Shown in pieces: positions 5,743-14,751 of a stretch of 21,123 bases of DNA; the stretch's first letter is position 1, and every line of letters begins with the position of its first letter. This stretch comes from Chitinophagaceae bacterium (GTDB lineage Bacteria > Bacteroidota > Bacteroidia > Chitinophagales > Chitinophagaceae). Both the position numbers and the translations under genes were made by a program. Below the pieces are notes generated by a model that saw nothing but the letters and a program-made list of their open reading frames with translations, did not search any database and had not been told where the DNA came from. Location: NCBI GenBank assembly GCA_025362915.1, contig JANYEU010000106.1, forward strand, positions 1 to 21,123. Direction: 5' to 3'.

Positions 5743-6840
5743 ATGAATCTTAATAATGTTTTTCTCAAGTCTTTTCGAATCGTACTGCTGCCCTTTGCGT
5801 TGCTGTATGGGTTGGCGGTTATTATTAGAAATTGGTTGTATGATAAAGGTTATCTAAAATCAATCCCCTTCACTTTTCCTTTAATTTGTGTAGGTAATAT
5901 CGCCGTTGGTGGTACGGGCAAATCGCCAATGGTGGAATATCTGATTGATTTATTGCACCCTACATATAAGATAGCCACCTTAAGCCGGGGATATAAACGC
6001 AAGACAACGGGGTATGTATTGGCAAATGAAAAGTCAACCGCATTGGATATTGGAGATGAATCGATGCAGTTTTACCTGAAATATCCTGAAATTTCTGTGG
6101 CAGTGGGTGAGGAACGATTGGTGGCTATTCCACAATTATTGCACGATAATCCAGATTTGGATGCGATTATTTTGGACGATGCCTTTCAGCATCGGGATAT
6201 AAAATCAGGATTGAATATTGTGCTAACTGATTATAGCAATTTGTATGTGCACGATTTCTTTTTTCCTACGGGAGATTTAAGAGATCAGCAGTCATCAATG
6301 AAACGAGCCGAAATAATTGTTATTACCAAATGTCCGGCAGATTTATGGGAGGATAACAAGCAGAAATTATTACGGTCAATCAAACCATTGCCTCACCAGA
6401 AAGTATTTTTTACAACGATTGAGTATGGTATGCCCTATCACATATTGAGCAAGGATAAAAAAGCCATAAAAACAACCGATGAGGTACTATTGGTTTGTGG
6501 TATTGCCAATCCGAAGCCGATAAAAGAGTACCTGCATAAGTATGCCTACACTTATTATCAAAAGAATTATAGCGATCATCATATCTTTAGCATCGACGAT
6601 TTGAGAGATATAAAGAAACGCTTTGAAGGCATAGATGCCAAAGAGAAATTTGTATTGACTACAGAGAAAGATGCAGTACGCTTGGCAAAGTTTACGGATG
6701 AATTGGCACAAATGCCCATTTATGTATTGCCAATAAAGCACAAATTCCTTTTTAACGAAGGAGAAGAATTTAATAAGTTGGTAATATCGTTTATCAACAG
6801 CATTTCAAAACCCCAATATAATGAGCAAGAGCAAGAGTAG
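5743..6840 (+). CDS. lpxK: Tetraacyldisaccharide 4'-kinase (lipid A synthesis)
   Basis: A 365-aa inner-membrane kinase that phosphorylates the 4' position of the lipid A disaccharide precursor, so the organism makes lipid A. An N-terminal hydrophobic anchor (about 10-30) precedes the Walker A loop GNIAVGGTGKSP (51-62), SRGYKRKT (81-88) and DDAFQHR (145-151). FFPTGDLRD (about 174-182) and TTEKDAVRL near the C terminus are also family features. Length agrees with Bacteroidota LpxK. The last 20 bases overlap the start of rnr, so the two are translationally coupled. Confidence 0.96.
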   Translation: MNLNNVFLKSFRIVLLPFALLYGLAVIIRNWLYDKGYLKSIPFTFPLICVGNIAVGGTGKSPMVEYLIDLLHPTYKIATLSRGYKRKTTGYVLANEKSTALDIGDESMQFYLKYPEISVAVGEERLVAIPQLLHDNPDLDAIILDDAFQHRDIKSGLNIVLTDYSNLYVHDFFFPTGDLRDQQSSMKRAEIIVITKCPADLWEDNKQKLLRSIKPLPHQKVFFTTIEYGMPYHILSKDKKAIKTTDEVLLVCGIANPKPIKEYLHKYAYTYYQKNYSDHHIFSIDDLRDIKKRFEGIDAKEKFVLTTEKDAVRLAKFTDELAQMPIYVLPIKHKFLFNEGEEFNKLVISFINSISKPQYNEQEQE

Positions 6841-8881
6841 CAGCACTAAAAAGAAGAATAAGACAACAAAGAATACACAGGGTCAAACTACTGTGAAAGG
6901 GACTCTAGAAATTACACGAAGTGGGATTGGTTATGTGCTGATAGAAGATAAAAGCGGCGATGTGTTGGTAAGGCCTGGTGATTTTAATACCGCATTGAAT
7001 GGCGATACCGTTCGGGTGCGCATCATAAAAGAAAACTTGGCTAGCAAGAAAAAGGAAGGGCGCATTACCGAAGTGGTTACCCGCAAGCAAAATGAGTTTA
7101 TTGGACATATACAGCTCTCTACTAACTTCGCTTTCTTTGTGCCAAATACTGATAAGCCAATGCCCGATTTGTTTATTCCATTGGATAAACTAAAGGGTGC
7201 AAAGCATAGGGATAAGGTGGTTGCACGATTGGTTGAGTGGGGCAAGGGTGATAAAAAACCAATAGGTGAAGTGGTTAGCTTATTGCTCGCTGAAGATGAG
7301 AACGATGCGGCGATGAAAGAACTATTGGCAGAAGCAGGGTTCCCACTTTCATTTAGTGATAAAGTGATGGAAGAGGCTTTGAGGTTACCAGATGTTATAA
7401 GTAGTGCGGAGATAAAGAAGCGTAAGGATTTTAGGGAAGTACTCACTTTTACCATTGATCCGGTAGATGCAAAAGATTTTGACGACGCCCTTTCTATCCG
7501 AATACTAAAGAATGGCAACTACGAAATAGGCGTGCACATTGCCGATGTAAGTCATTATGTAGAGCCAGATACTGCTTTGGATGAAGAAGCATATAAGCGT
7601 TCTACTTCAGTTTATTTGCCGGATAGGGTGAATCCTATGTTGCCAGAAAGGATTTCAAATGAACTGTGTTCATTGCGTCCAAATGAAGATAAATGCACCT
7701 TTTCGGCCGTCTTTGAGTTAACTACCGGAGGTGAGATAAAAGAGGTTTGGTTGGGTAAAACAGTTATCCATTCAAAGTATCGGTATTCTTATGAGGATGT
7801 GCAGGAAATAATAGAGAAAGGGGAAGGGGCTTATAAGGCAGAGATTTTTGTATTGAATGATATCGCAAAGCAATTACGCAAGCAACGGTTTGCGCATGGT
7901 GCCATCAACTTTTCTTCCACAGAAGTGCGGTTTACATTGGATGATAAAGGCAAGCCAATTGGTATTGTGGTGAAAGAAAGTAAGGAAGCGCATCAGTTGA
8001 TTGAAGAATTTATGTTGCTTGCTAACAAGACCGTTGCTGAAAAGGTATTTAAAACAGAAGTGAATCATAAGCCAATTCCGTTCCCTTACCGTATTCACGA
8101 TCAGCCAGACGAAAAGAAATTGCAACCATTTGTTGAATATGCAAAAAGATACGGACATCAGTTTAATACTTCTACACCCGAAAAGATAGCAGAGAGTTTC
8201 AACCAAATGCTGGCTAATGTTCATGGCAAGCCTGAGCAGCACGTGTTGGAACAATTGGGCATTCGCACCATGGCAAAGGCGGCTTACGCCACCAAGGATA
8301 TTGGGCATTATGGATTGGCATTTGAACATTATTGCCATTTTACTTCGCCTATCCGCAGATACCCAGATGTGTTGGTGCATCGTGTTTTGGAAAGTATATT
8401 GGCGGGAAAGCCCATCATCGATAAGAAGATGGATGAAAAATGTAAGCAAACCAGCGAGCGTGAACGTGCCGCAATGGAATGTGAACGTTCAGGCAATAAA
8501 TACAAACAGGTAGAATTTATGAAGTCCTATGTTGGTCAGGACTTTGAAGGCGTGATAAGCGGAGTGGCCAGCTTTGGTTTCTTTGTAGAAACAGTGGAAC
8601 ATAAGTGCGAAGGAATGGTGAGTATTATCAGCCTGAGCGAAGTAGATGAATTCTTCTTGGTAGAGGGCGATTATAGCCTTGCAGGAAAAAGAAGTGGACG
8701 TAAATTCAAGATGGGTGATAAGGTTTGGATAAAAGTAATTTCTGCCAACCTTGATAAACGTCAACTGGATTATGCCTGGGTGAATAAACCAATAGCAGGT
8801 AGTTCAGAAGAATTTGTTGAAGTAAAATCAACTGAGAAGAAAGTGATTAAGAAAAGGAATCCGAAGCCGAAGAAGGGATAG
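6821..8881 (+). CDS. rnr: Ribonuclease R
   Basis: A 686-aa processive 3'-5' exoribonuclease of the RNase II family, used in structured RNA decay and rRNA/tmRNA quality control. A Lys/Ser/Thr-rich tail (1-22) is followed by an OB/cold-shock region (about 25-90), a second OB region and the RNB domain. Its active-site aspartates lie in DPVDAKDFDDA (213-223). HFTSPIRRYPDVLVHRVL is the conserved RNB C-terminal signature. An S1 domain follows (about 565-655, starting GQDFEGVISGVASFGFFV), then a basic tail. It is shorter than E. coli RNase R but normal for Bacteroidota. The ATG lies inside the lpxK coding region, 20 bases before that stop codon ends. Transcription ends at 8898-8946. Confidence 0.96.
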   Translation: MSKSKSSSTKKKNKTTKNTQGQTTVKGTLEITRSGIGYVLIEDKSGDVLVRPGDFNTALNGDTVRVRIIKENLASKKKEGRITEVVTRKQNEFIGHIQLSTNFAFFVPNTDKPMPDLFIPLDKLKGAKHRDKVVARLVEWGKGDKKPIGEVVSLLLAEDENDAAMKELLAEAGFPLSFSDKVMEEALRLPDVISSAEIKKRKDFREVLTFTIDPVDAKDFDDALSIRILKNGNYEIGVHIADVSHYVEPDTALDEEAYKRSTSVYLPDRVNPMLPERISNELCSLRPNEDKCTFSAVFELTTGGEIKEVWLGKTVIHSKYRYSYEDVQEIIEKGEGAYKAEIFVLNDIAKQLRKQRFAHGAINFSSTEVRFTLDDKGKPIGIVVKESKEAHQLIEEFMLLANKTVAEKVFKTEVNHKPIPFPYRIHDQPDEKKLQPFVEYAKRYGHQFNTSTPEKIAESFNQMLANVHGKPEQHVLEQLGIRTMAKAAYATKDIGHYGLAFEHYCHFTSPIRRYPDVLVHRVLESILAGKPIIDKKMDEKCKQTSERERAAMECERSGNKYKQVEFMKSYVGQDFEGVISGVASFGFFVETVEHKCEGMVSIISLSEVDEFFLVEGDYSLAGKRSGRKFKMGDKVWIKVISANLDKRQLDYAWVNKPIAGSSEEFVEVKSTEKKVIKKRNPKPKKG

Positions 8882-8897
8882 GAGTACCTTATAATTA

Positions 8898-8946
8898 AAA
8901 AGAGGCAGTTGGAAAATATTATATTCCTAACTGCCTCTTTTCTTTT
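8898..8946. terminator. Bidirectional terminator after rnr
   Basis: The stem pairs AAAAGAGGCAGTTGG (8898-8912) with CTAACTGCCTCTTTT (8927-8941), with one G-T pair and a 14-base loop. TTCTTTTT follows on the + strand and an A-run flanks the left side for the - strand. It separates the converging rnr and secreted coiled-coil genes. Confidence 0.9.
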
Positions 8947-8980
8947 TACTATAGACTAATTACTTTCGACTTTTACTATC

Positions 8981-9904
8981 TTACTTCTTCTTCAATTCTT
9001 CCAATTGCTTCTTGGTAGCATCCAATTCTTTCTTTAAGTCCAAAACATCTAGTGTAAGTTCTTCCAGTTTCTTGAGGAGAATACCATTCATCTTGCCTAA
9101 ATCAATGCCCTCTTTCATTACAGTTTCTGTAGTTGGTACATCTGGTAAGTGCCTGTTTTGTTTGATGTAGTTATCCAATTCTTCCATAGACATTCTTTTG
9201 TAAGAATCCTTAAAAACATTGTCATACCAATCAGAGGAATTCTTTACGGCAACTTTCACTTTCTCACTCATTATTCCCTCTTCCACAAATAGTTTGTAAC
9301 CATCTACCAGTTCATTCACATTGCCAATCTTCACCTTTCCTTGGTAAGCATTAATGGAAAAGTATTCTTGGTCATGATCCTCACCCGGAGCTTTAAAACA
9401 TACCTTGAATGTTTGAGGGGTCTTTTGTGTGTTATCTCCAGAAACCCTGGCACCTACTGTCCAATAACTTGTATTCTTTGTATCAAGGTCGCCATTGGAG
9501 AATAATATGGTTGGTTCATTTTGTCCAGATTCAGCCCAAATATTACTCAATTGAAGTAATATATTTTTGTGAGACACGTTACCCACACCTTTCTTTATTT
9601 CTAAAGGAGCTAGCGGTGCTTTAGTTCCAATACCAGCATTGCCATTTACGGGAAACTGGTTTTCACTATTAGGAAAGGTAGTGTCTATATACTGGTATAC
9701 AACCTGTCTTTCAACCATATTGTTTTTTGGGTAGATAGCGGAAGAAGGTGCAACCCACTTGCTTACCTTTTTGATAGGGGCAGGTTTTTTTGCAGTCCAT
9801 ACCTTATACTTTGCAGCAGGTTTGATTGGTGGAGTTAATTGGGCATTCACTATCCCAATACTAAATGCAGTACTTATCAGAAGTAAAAAACTATTTCTAT
9901 TCAT
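8981..9904 (-). CDS. Secreted protein with C-terminal coiled coil (tail-fibre-like end)
   Basis: A 307-aa product with signal peptide MNRNSFLLLISTAFSIGIVNA (1-21). A Lys/Pro-rich linker (about 24-60) is followed by a beta-rich middle that includes NAGIGTKAPLAPLEIKKG (about 89-106), a phrase common in secreted Bacteroidota proteins with phage-tail-fibre-like repeats. The C-terminal part (about 225-307) has SDWYDNVF, MEELDNYIKQNRHLPDVPT and GIDLGKMNGILLKKLEELTL, then a Leu/Lys/Glu coiled coil. This end is widely found on surface proteins of the phylum and resembles the trimerising region near S74 chaperone domains; I see no clear self-cleavage site. Function unknown, probably cell-surface or extracellular. 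It follows phoH after a hairpin and ends at the shared terminator. Confidence 0.8.
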   Translation of the reverse strand: MNRNSFLLLISTAFSIGIVNAQLTPPIKPAAKYKVWTAKKPAPIKKVSKWVAPSSAIYPKNNMVERQVVYQYIDTTFPNSENQFPVNGNAGIGTKAPLAPLEIKKGVGNVSHKNILLQLSNIWAESGQNEPTILFSNGDLDTKNTSYWTVGARVSGDNTQKTPQTFKVCFKAPGEDHDQEYFSINAYQGKVKIGNVNELVDGYKLFVEEGIMSEKVKVAVKNSSDWYDNVFKDSYKRMSMEELDNYIKQNRHLPDVPTTETVMKEGIDLGKMNGILLKKLEELTLDVLDLKKELDATKKQLEELKKK

Positions 9905-9922
9905 TTATTTTTTGTTAAGAGT

Positions 9923-9972
9923 TATATCACTAGAAACGAAATATTGACCAATAAATTGTTTCTAGTGATATA
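9923..9972. repeat. Hairpin between phoH and the secreted coiled-coil gene
   Basis: Perfect 15-bp arms TATATCACTAGAAAC (9923-9937) and its complement (9958-9972), with a 20-base loop. On the - strand it begins 4 bases after the phoH stop and ends 18 bases before the next ATG. No U-run follows, so it looks like an intercistronic processing or attenuation hairpin rather than a standard terminator. Confidence 0.8.
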
Positions 9973-9976
9973 TTTC

Positions 9977-10972
9977 TTAGTGATGTTTGTTGTGCATCTT
10001 ATTATAATGTTCCTCTTCTGCCTTATGGTCTTTGTCGTAAGCCCTGATAATTGCTTTTACCAACCTATGCCTTACCACGTCTTCTTCATCAAGCATTATC
10101 TGTGCAATGCCATCTATGTTTTGTAAAATTTTGGTGGCTTTTTCCAATCCACTCCTTTGATTTCTTGGCAAATCAATTTGTGTAGGGTCACCTGTAATGA
10201 TGGCTTTTGCATTAGCACCAATACGTGTCAAAAACATCTTTAGCTGAAGGTCATTGGTATTTTGTGCTTCATCCAGAATGATAAAGGCATTATCCAAGGT
10301 ACGTCCCCTCATGTATGCCAATGGTGCAATTTCTATGGTACGGGTACTCATGTAATAGCCAAGTTTATCAGCCGGAATCATATCATCCAACGCATCATAT
10401 AGTGGACGTAAGTATGGGTCAATCTTTTCTTTTAAATCACCTGGCAAAAAACCAAGGCTTTCTCCAGCTTCTACAGCAGGTCTTGTTAGAATGATTTTCT
10501 TAACCACCTTGTTCTTCAAAGCCCTTACTGCCAACGCTACTGCTGTATAGGTTTTACCTGTACCTGCTGGTCCTATTGCAAAAACAATGTCATTCTTGTC
10601 TGCAGCCTGTACCATTTTCTTTTGGTTGGCAGTCCTTGCACGTACTGTTTTACCATTAGGTCCAAATACAAGGATGTCATTCGGGTTCTTTTCTACAAAG
10701 TTGTCAATTGTTTCAACATCATCACCACCCAATATTTGCTCAAAATAATTGTCGCTCAAATGCCCATTACGTTGTAGGTACTGTACAATCAAATCAATCT
10801 TTTCTTTTGCTGTGTCAATCTGTTCTGGTGCGCCACTAATCTTTAACTGCGACCCCCTTGAAAGAATCTTCAATAACGGAAATTTCTTTTTAAGCACATC
10901 TAACTTACCATTGTTTACGCCAAAAAACTCAATGGGGTTTACTGATTCTAAATTGATGATTGTTTCTGTCAA
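9977..10972 (-). CDS. phoH: PhoH family protein (P-loop ATPase, PhoL type)
   Basis: A 331-aa cytoplasmic ATPase. An N-terminal KH-like region (about 1-75) precedes the PhoH NTPase domain with Walker A GPAGTGKT (134-141), LTRPAVEAGESLGFLPGD (about 162-179) and Walker B IILDEAQN (231-238). ITGDPTQIDLP follows as the sensor/motif III region. The family is linked to RNA metabolism and ribosome-related functions and is often co-expressed with YbeY, but ybeY is not adjacent here. The C terminus is His-rich (HYNKMHNKHH). Length is typical of the chromosomal PhoH/PhoL type. An exact -7 element lies about 55 bases upstream. The direct substrate is not known for the family. Confidence 0.93.
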   Translation of the reverse strand: MTETIINLESVNPIEFFGVNNGKLDVLKKKFPLLKILSRGSQLKISGAPEQIDTAKEKIDLIVQYLQRNGHLSDNYFEQILGGDDVETIDNFVEKNPNDILVFGPNGKTVRARTANQKKMVQAADKNDIVFAIGPAGTGKTYTAVALAVRALKNKVVKKIILTRPAVEAGESLGFLPGDLKEKIDPYLRPLYDALDDMIPADKLGYYMSTRTIEIAPLAYMRGRTLDNAFIILDEAQNTNDLQLKMFLTRIGANAKAIITGDPTQIDLPRNQRSGLEKATKILQNIDGIAQIMLDEEDVVRHRLVKAIIRAYDKDHKAEEEHYNKMHNKHH

Positions 10973-11026
10973 AGCATTTTTTTTAATAGTGAAAAGAATA
11001 ATTGCAAACAGTGTTATTTACTTTTC

Positions 11027-11034
11027 CAAATTTA
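11027..11034 (-). promoter_or_regulatory. -7 promoter element for phoH
   Basis: Reads TAAATTTG on the - strand (TAnnTTTG match), 54 bases before the phoH ATG. An upstream TTTTG lies 13 bases away, which is short for a -33 element. Confidence 0.45.
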
Positions 11035-11063
11035 TTGAAGTACTTTTCAAAACCCTTATTTGG

Positions 11064-11084
11064 TTATACACAGATTGTGGATAG
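11064..11084. promoter_or_regulatory. Pair of DnaA-box-like 9-mers in inverted orientation
   Basis: TTATACACA (11064-11072) and TGTGGATAG (11076-11084, i.e. CTATCCACA on the other strand) each differ by one base from TTATCCACA. They face each other with 3 bases between and lie upstream of the phoH promoter. One-mismatch boxes are expected by chance several times in 21 kb, so support is modest. Confidence 0.25.
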
Positions 11085-11088
11085 AACC

Positions 11089-12431
11089 CTAATCTCTGTC
11101 AAACAATAGCCTTTCTCCCCTTAACGATTCATCAAAAATATTGTTTGAAAAAGCCAAATGTCCATTTATAAACGTATGCGTAATACTTGCCGGCATTTTA
11201 AATCCTTCCAATGGACTCCAGCCACATTTGTATAAGATATTTTCTTTAGATACCGTAAACCCTTCATTCATATCCACCAAAACAAGGTCTGCCATGTATC
11301 CTTCCCTAATAAAACCCCTGTCTTTTATTTCGAAACAGGTAGCTACATTGTGACTCATTTTTTCTACTACTTTCTCTATGCTTATTTTCCCTTGTTGCAC
11401 ATAATAAAGCATCAATGCCAAACTATGTTGCACCAATGGGAGTCCCGCATGTGCTTTTTCGTAAGGCTCATCTTTCTCTGCCCATGTGTGCGGGGCATGA
11501 TCTGTGGCAATAACATCCAACCTGTCATCTAATAACGCCTCCCATAGAGCAGTCTTATTATTGGGAGATTTTATGGCAGGATTACATTTAATCTTATTGC
11601 CCAAGCGGTCATAATCATCACTGGTAAAATGCAGGTGATGCACGCAAACCTCGGCAGTAATCCTTTTGTCTTTTAATGGAAGCATATTGCCAAACAATTG
11701 CAATTCCCTAGCGGTGGATATATGCAGTATGTGTAGGCGACTATTGTATTTCTTTGCCAATTGGATTGCTTTGAAAGATGATTCAAAGCAAGCCTCATCG
11801 TTGCGGATAATGGATGGTCTGATGGTTGCAATGTTCCTTTTTGTTCTTTTAGGTTGCGGAAGTTTTCTTTTATAATACGTTCTTCTTCACAATGGGTGGC
11901 TATCAACAGTTCGCTGCCTTCAAATATCTTTCCCAGCATCAATGGATTATCAACCAATAGATTACCAGTAGAACTTCCCATAAAAATCTTCACCCCACAA
12001 ACTTCTTTCTTCTTTTTGTTGGTTTGCAATACTTCTTCCAAGTTATCATTGGCAGTCCCCATAAAAAAGGAATAATTGGCTAAGGATGTCTGCTTTGCGA
12101 TAGCATATTTGTCTTCCAGTAATGCTTGTGTAAAAGCAGGAGGATTGGTATTGGGCATTTCCATAAAGCTGGTTACGCCGCCCGCCACAGCAGCTCTTGC
12201 TTCGGAGTGTATGTTTGCCTTGTGGGTTAATCCCGGTTCCCTAAAATGTACTTGATCATCAATGCAACCTGGCAACAGGTATTTGTTAGTGCCATCTATT
12301 TCTTTAACTGCGCCTTTGGTGCCAATAGACGACCCAATTCTATCTATCCTTTTGTCTTTAATTAAAACATCGCCATAAATTTTCGTGTTGTCCGTTACGA
12401 TGCAGGTATTTTTTATCAAGTAATTACTCAT
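11089..12431 (-). pseudogene. pyrC: Dihydroorotase, interrupted by a one-base deletion
   Basis: A type I dihydroorotase, which closes carbamoyl-aspartate to dihydroorotate in pyrimidine synthesis, is split into two frames. From the ATG at 12431 the frame codes YLIKNTCIVTD, the metal-binding DDQVHFREPGLTHK and MEMPNTNPP, and reaches ...LQPSDHP near 11812, after which it is nonsense and stops at 11673. The other frame resumes at 11811 with IIRNDEACFESSFKAIQL, continues through LHILHISTARELQLF and ATDHAPH, and stops at 11089. Adding one base after CC at 11812-11813 joins them as HPIIRND, matching the family's HPxIR motif, and gives about 447 aa, the normal length. There is no slippery run, so programmed frameshifting is unlikely. 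Either a recent mutation or a sequencing error. (A GTG at 12437 could extend the start by two residues.). Confidence 0.9.
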
Positions 12432-12529
12432 AAACACTCAGTTTGTCTTATTTAATTTAGAGGGGGCAATATACAAGATTTCAATTTGCACGGATAAGTC
12501 AAGGTTTCTATTTCATGTATAAATAACTA

Positions 12530-12538
12530 TGTGGATAA
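12530..12538 (-). promoter_or_regulatory. Perfect DnaA-box sequence in the pyrC/type IX cargo divergent region
   Basis: TGTGGATAA here is TTATCCACA on the - strand, an exact match to the bacterial DnaA box. It lies in the 211-bp gap between divergently transcribed genes. A single box does not make an origin; it could be chance or a DnaA-responsive site. Confidence 0.3.
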
Positions 12539-12590
12539 ACAATCTATTAGGTGAAATGCAGAAAACTTATAATTCCTGCGTAAAAACTTC

Positions 12591-12600
12591 CTTATTTTGC
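12591..12600 (+). promoter_or_regulatory. Probable -7 region of the type IX cargo gene
   Basis: CTTATTTTGC is one base short of the TAnnTTTG type, 42 bases before the ATG at 12643. The same 13-mer TTCCTTATTTTGC occurs at 15150-15162 ahead of the GH3-family gene, which supports a promoter role. Confidence 0.4.
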
Positions 12601-12642
12601 CGCAGTATTCTCTTTTATTAACTAATCAAATAAAATCAATTT

Positions 12643-13824
12643 ATGAAAAAAGTTCTATCTATCCTTTTTGTTCTGTCATTTGCAGCGCTACAGTTTGTAA
12701 GCGCAAAGCCTTTTAGTGGTATCCACAATCCCAACAGTGCGCTAAGCAAGCATACAAATGTTGTTAAACACAAGCAAGGTGGGGGTAGTACCTCGAGTGA
12801 TATTTATGTTGCATTGGCAGCAAAAATGCCTGCAGACTCACCCTATGCGCCAATTCCTGGTTCTAGTGTGCATATTGCCTTCGACAGCAGCTTTGATAGC
12901 AATGTTTATGGGCCAGAAGATGCTCAAGATTTCAATTCAGGCTTTGGTGGTTTTGGTGGCGCCGGCAGTAATGCGTTTGCCATTCCGCAAGGCTCACTGT
13001 ATTTGTCTATTGAAGGCAGGCAACCCGCTACCGTTAATGATACGATATCATTTGTTTTTCAAAATCCTACTGCTACAATCTATCAGCTTAGGATAGATGC
13101 AACCACTTTTCAAAGTAATGGACTAAATGCCTACTTACATGATAGTTACCTGAAAAAAAATATTTTAATACCCGACACCAGTTCTTATTACAACTTTACT
13201 GTAAACCCGGCCAATGACTCTACTTTCTTTAATAGGTTCAGCATTGTTTTCAAATCCTCCACGTTGGCTATCAATAGCATTTCTTTAAGTAGTGTGCTCA
13301 ATGAAAGTTCTGTTACGCTAAACTGGAAAACGCTTGGCGAAAGTAATCTCTCATCATATTCTATTGAAAAATCTGTTGACGGAATAAAATATAGTTCAGT
13401 AGGAAGTGTTGCAGCCAAGAATGTATTTGCTGCGGCATACACTTTTACGGATGCCAATGTTTCTGCCGGCAATTCTTATTACCGTATCAAGACCATCAGC
13501 AAAACCGGATTGGTTACCTACAGTACTGTTTCTGCAATAAGCAAGAGTGGTGCAGGAGCTGGTTTTGGTATTTATCCAAACCCTGTTCAGAACAAAACTA
13601 TCAACGTGAAGTTTACGCAAGTTGCCAAGGGAAATTATATTGTTAGCATTTACAACAGTTTGGGCAAGCAAGTATCTACCAAGCAAATACAACATACTGG
13701 CGGAACGGCTACCTACAACACAAATATTGATGCTGTTTTACCAACCGGATTATACAAGTTAAGTATCTATCCCACAACAGGTGGTAGCGCTGTTTACACC
13801 ACTAGTGTATTGGTTCAGAACTAA
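12643..13824 (+). CDS. Secreted protein with type IX (Por) sorting domain
   Basis: A 393-aa protein with signal peptide MKKVLSILFVLSFAALQFVSA (1-21). The N-terminal domain (about 45-205) is beta-rich and contains a Gly/Phe-rich patch (FNSGFGGFGGAGSN) of unknown role. A fibronectin III-like segment follows (about 215-300: VTLNWKTLGESNLSSYSIEKS through NSYYRIKTISKTG). The end (310-393), starting IYPNPVQ, with SIYNSLGKQV and LPTGLYKLSIY, is a type A C-terminal sorting domain that directs export through the type IX system and surface attachment or release. No catalytic motif is visible. It is divergent from pyrC and ends at a strong terminator. The export route is secure, the function is not. Confidence 0.9.
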   Translation: MKKVLSILFVLSFAALQFVSAKPFSGIHNPNSALSKHTNVVKHKQGGGSTSSDIYVALAAKMPADSPYAPIPGSSVHIAFDSSFDSNVYGPEDAQDFNSGFGGFGGAGSNAFAIPQGSLYLSIEGRQPATVNDTISFVFQNPTATIYQLRIDATTFQSNGLNAYLHDSYLKKNILIPDTSSYYNFTVNPANDSTFFNRFSIVFKSSTLAINSISLSSVLNESSVTLNWKTLGESNLSSYSIEKSVDGIKYSSVGSVAAKNVFAAAYTFTDANVSAGNSYYRIKTISKTGLVTYSTVSAISKSGAGAGFGIYPNPVQNKTINVKFTQVAKGNYIVSIYNSLGKQVSTKQIQHTGGTATYNTNIDAVLPTGLYKLSIYPTTGGSAVYTTSVLVQN

Positions 13825-13845
13825 ATAAATCTTTTACTAATAAAT

Positions 13846-13880
13846 AAAAAAGCAGCCCAGTAAAATGGGCTGCTTTTTTA
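13846..13880. terminator. Bidirectional terminator between the type IX cargo gene and the 220-aa protein
   Basis: A 14-bp perfect stem (13846-13859 with 13866-13879; core AGCAGCCCA/TGGGCTGCT) and a 6-base loop, with an A-run on the left and T-run on the right, so it works for both converging genes. Confidence 0.92.
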
Positions 13881-13940
13881 TTTGGCTAATCGCTGCATGG
13901 GTTGGGTGTTGAACAAATATTGAAGTGGAAACTATGTTGC

Positions 13941-14603
13941 CTATCCCCCAATAGTTGCCGATGCCTCCGGTCCCCATTGGCCTACCTGCCCCGTTGTGTT
14001 TTCCCATCTTGCCCAGTAATACACCATTTTGCCAGCATCAGTACCTACAAATTCCACCATATAAGGCCATTTTGTGCAGTTGCCTACAAACGTCAGGTCG
14101 GCAATCCCCTTTGGTTTGCTGCCAATGCACATCCATAGTTGGCAACTTTTTATGCCATCAGGTTTTCCCGAAGTGGCATCTGCCACATCATCCATAAAAG
14201 AAATAAGGTGCCTAAATCTCCCGCCCGAATCGATGGTTGTTATTGGCCATGTCTTAGGTTTTGGGTTCTTCGTTTGGCTGTCCCCACGTTGCGTCATGCC
14301 CAGCGTATCATAATCTTTTTGTATCATTTTACTTCTCGGAAAGTCGGCGTAAATGCGTCGCATAATCACCATCATCGCCTTGGCAGAAGTGTTCTTTTTC
14401 TTCACGATGGTTTTGGTAGATGTTGCATCTTCGGTGGCATCAGGATACACCACTTTCCAAATGGCGTGTTCGTCCAATAGGGCAGTTTCATCATCATCAG
14501 AAACACCAAGACGAGTCTTATTATCCGCCAAATATTTAACGCCCACCTCAAAATAGGTATGCAATTTGGCTTCTTCACTCGGAAACGGCAATCTGTTAGG
14601 CAT
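13941..14603 (-). CDS. Uncharacterised protein with fibronectin III-like C terminus
   Basis: A 220-aa product from the ATG at 14603 (MPNRLPFPSEEAKLHTYF). An in-frame GTG 26 codons upstream would add an unlikely N-terminal stretch. The N-terminal half (about 1-105) is predicted helical with KNTSAKAMMVIMRRIYADFP and DYDTLGM. The C-terminal half is beta-rich and ends KMVYYWARWENTTGQVGQWGPEASATI, which resembles the last strands of a fibronectin III fold. The overall pattern fits a family of unnamed Bacteroidota proteins I have seen only as hypothetical. No signal peptide or catalytic motif is visible. Its upstream region carries the eight-unit palindrome array. A gene is likely given length and composition; the function is unknown. 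Confidence 0.75.
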   Translation of the reverse strand: MPNRLPFPSEEAKLHTYFEVGVKYLADNKTRLGVSDDDETALLDEHAIWKVVYPDATEDATSTKTIVKKKNTSAKAMMVIMRRIYADFPRSKMIQKDYDTLGMTQRGDSQTKNPKPKTWPITTIDSGGRFRHLISFMDDVADATSGKPDGIKSCQLWMCIGSKPKGIADLTFVGNCTKWPYMVEFVGTDAGKMVYYWARWENTTGQVGQWGPEASATIGG

Positions 14604-14751
14604 ATTATTTATTTGAATTGATGTGACAAAAAAGCATTTAAAGGATTGATAAAACAATGGAATCTCTTCTAATAATTGCACAAGCTACGCTTAAATATAT
14701 TAGCCGCCCGTTTTATTAATTGACTAGCCATTTTGCCGAAATCAGTTTCAA

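Noticed and set aside
7874..8449. Long antisense frames inside rnr
   Set aside because: They are antisense to strongly conserved RNB-domain coding sequence and show no domain or start signal.
11041..11100. Replication origin near phoH
   Set aside because: Only two imperfect DnaA boxes, no AT-rich unwinding region beside them and no origin-linked genes such as dnaA, parB or gidA/mnmG.
11673..11811. Programmed frameshift in pyrC
   Set aside because: No slippery heptamer or homopolymer at the junction, and the enzyme family is not known for recoding; mutation or sequence error fits better.
14604..14681. 26-codon N-terminal extension of the unknown 220-aa protein from a GTG start
   Set aside because: The ATG at 14603 begins a sequence that looks like a natural start; the extension is aromatic-rich and unlike a signal peptide.
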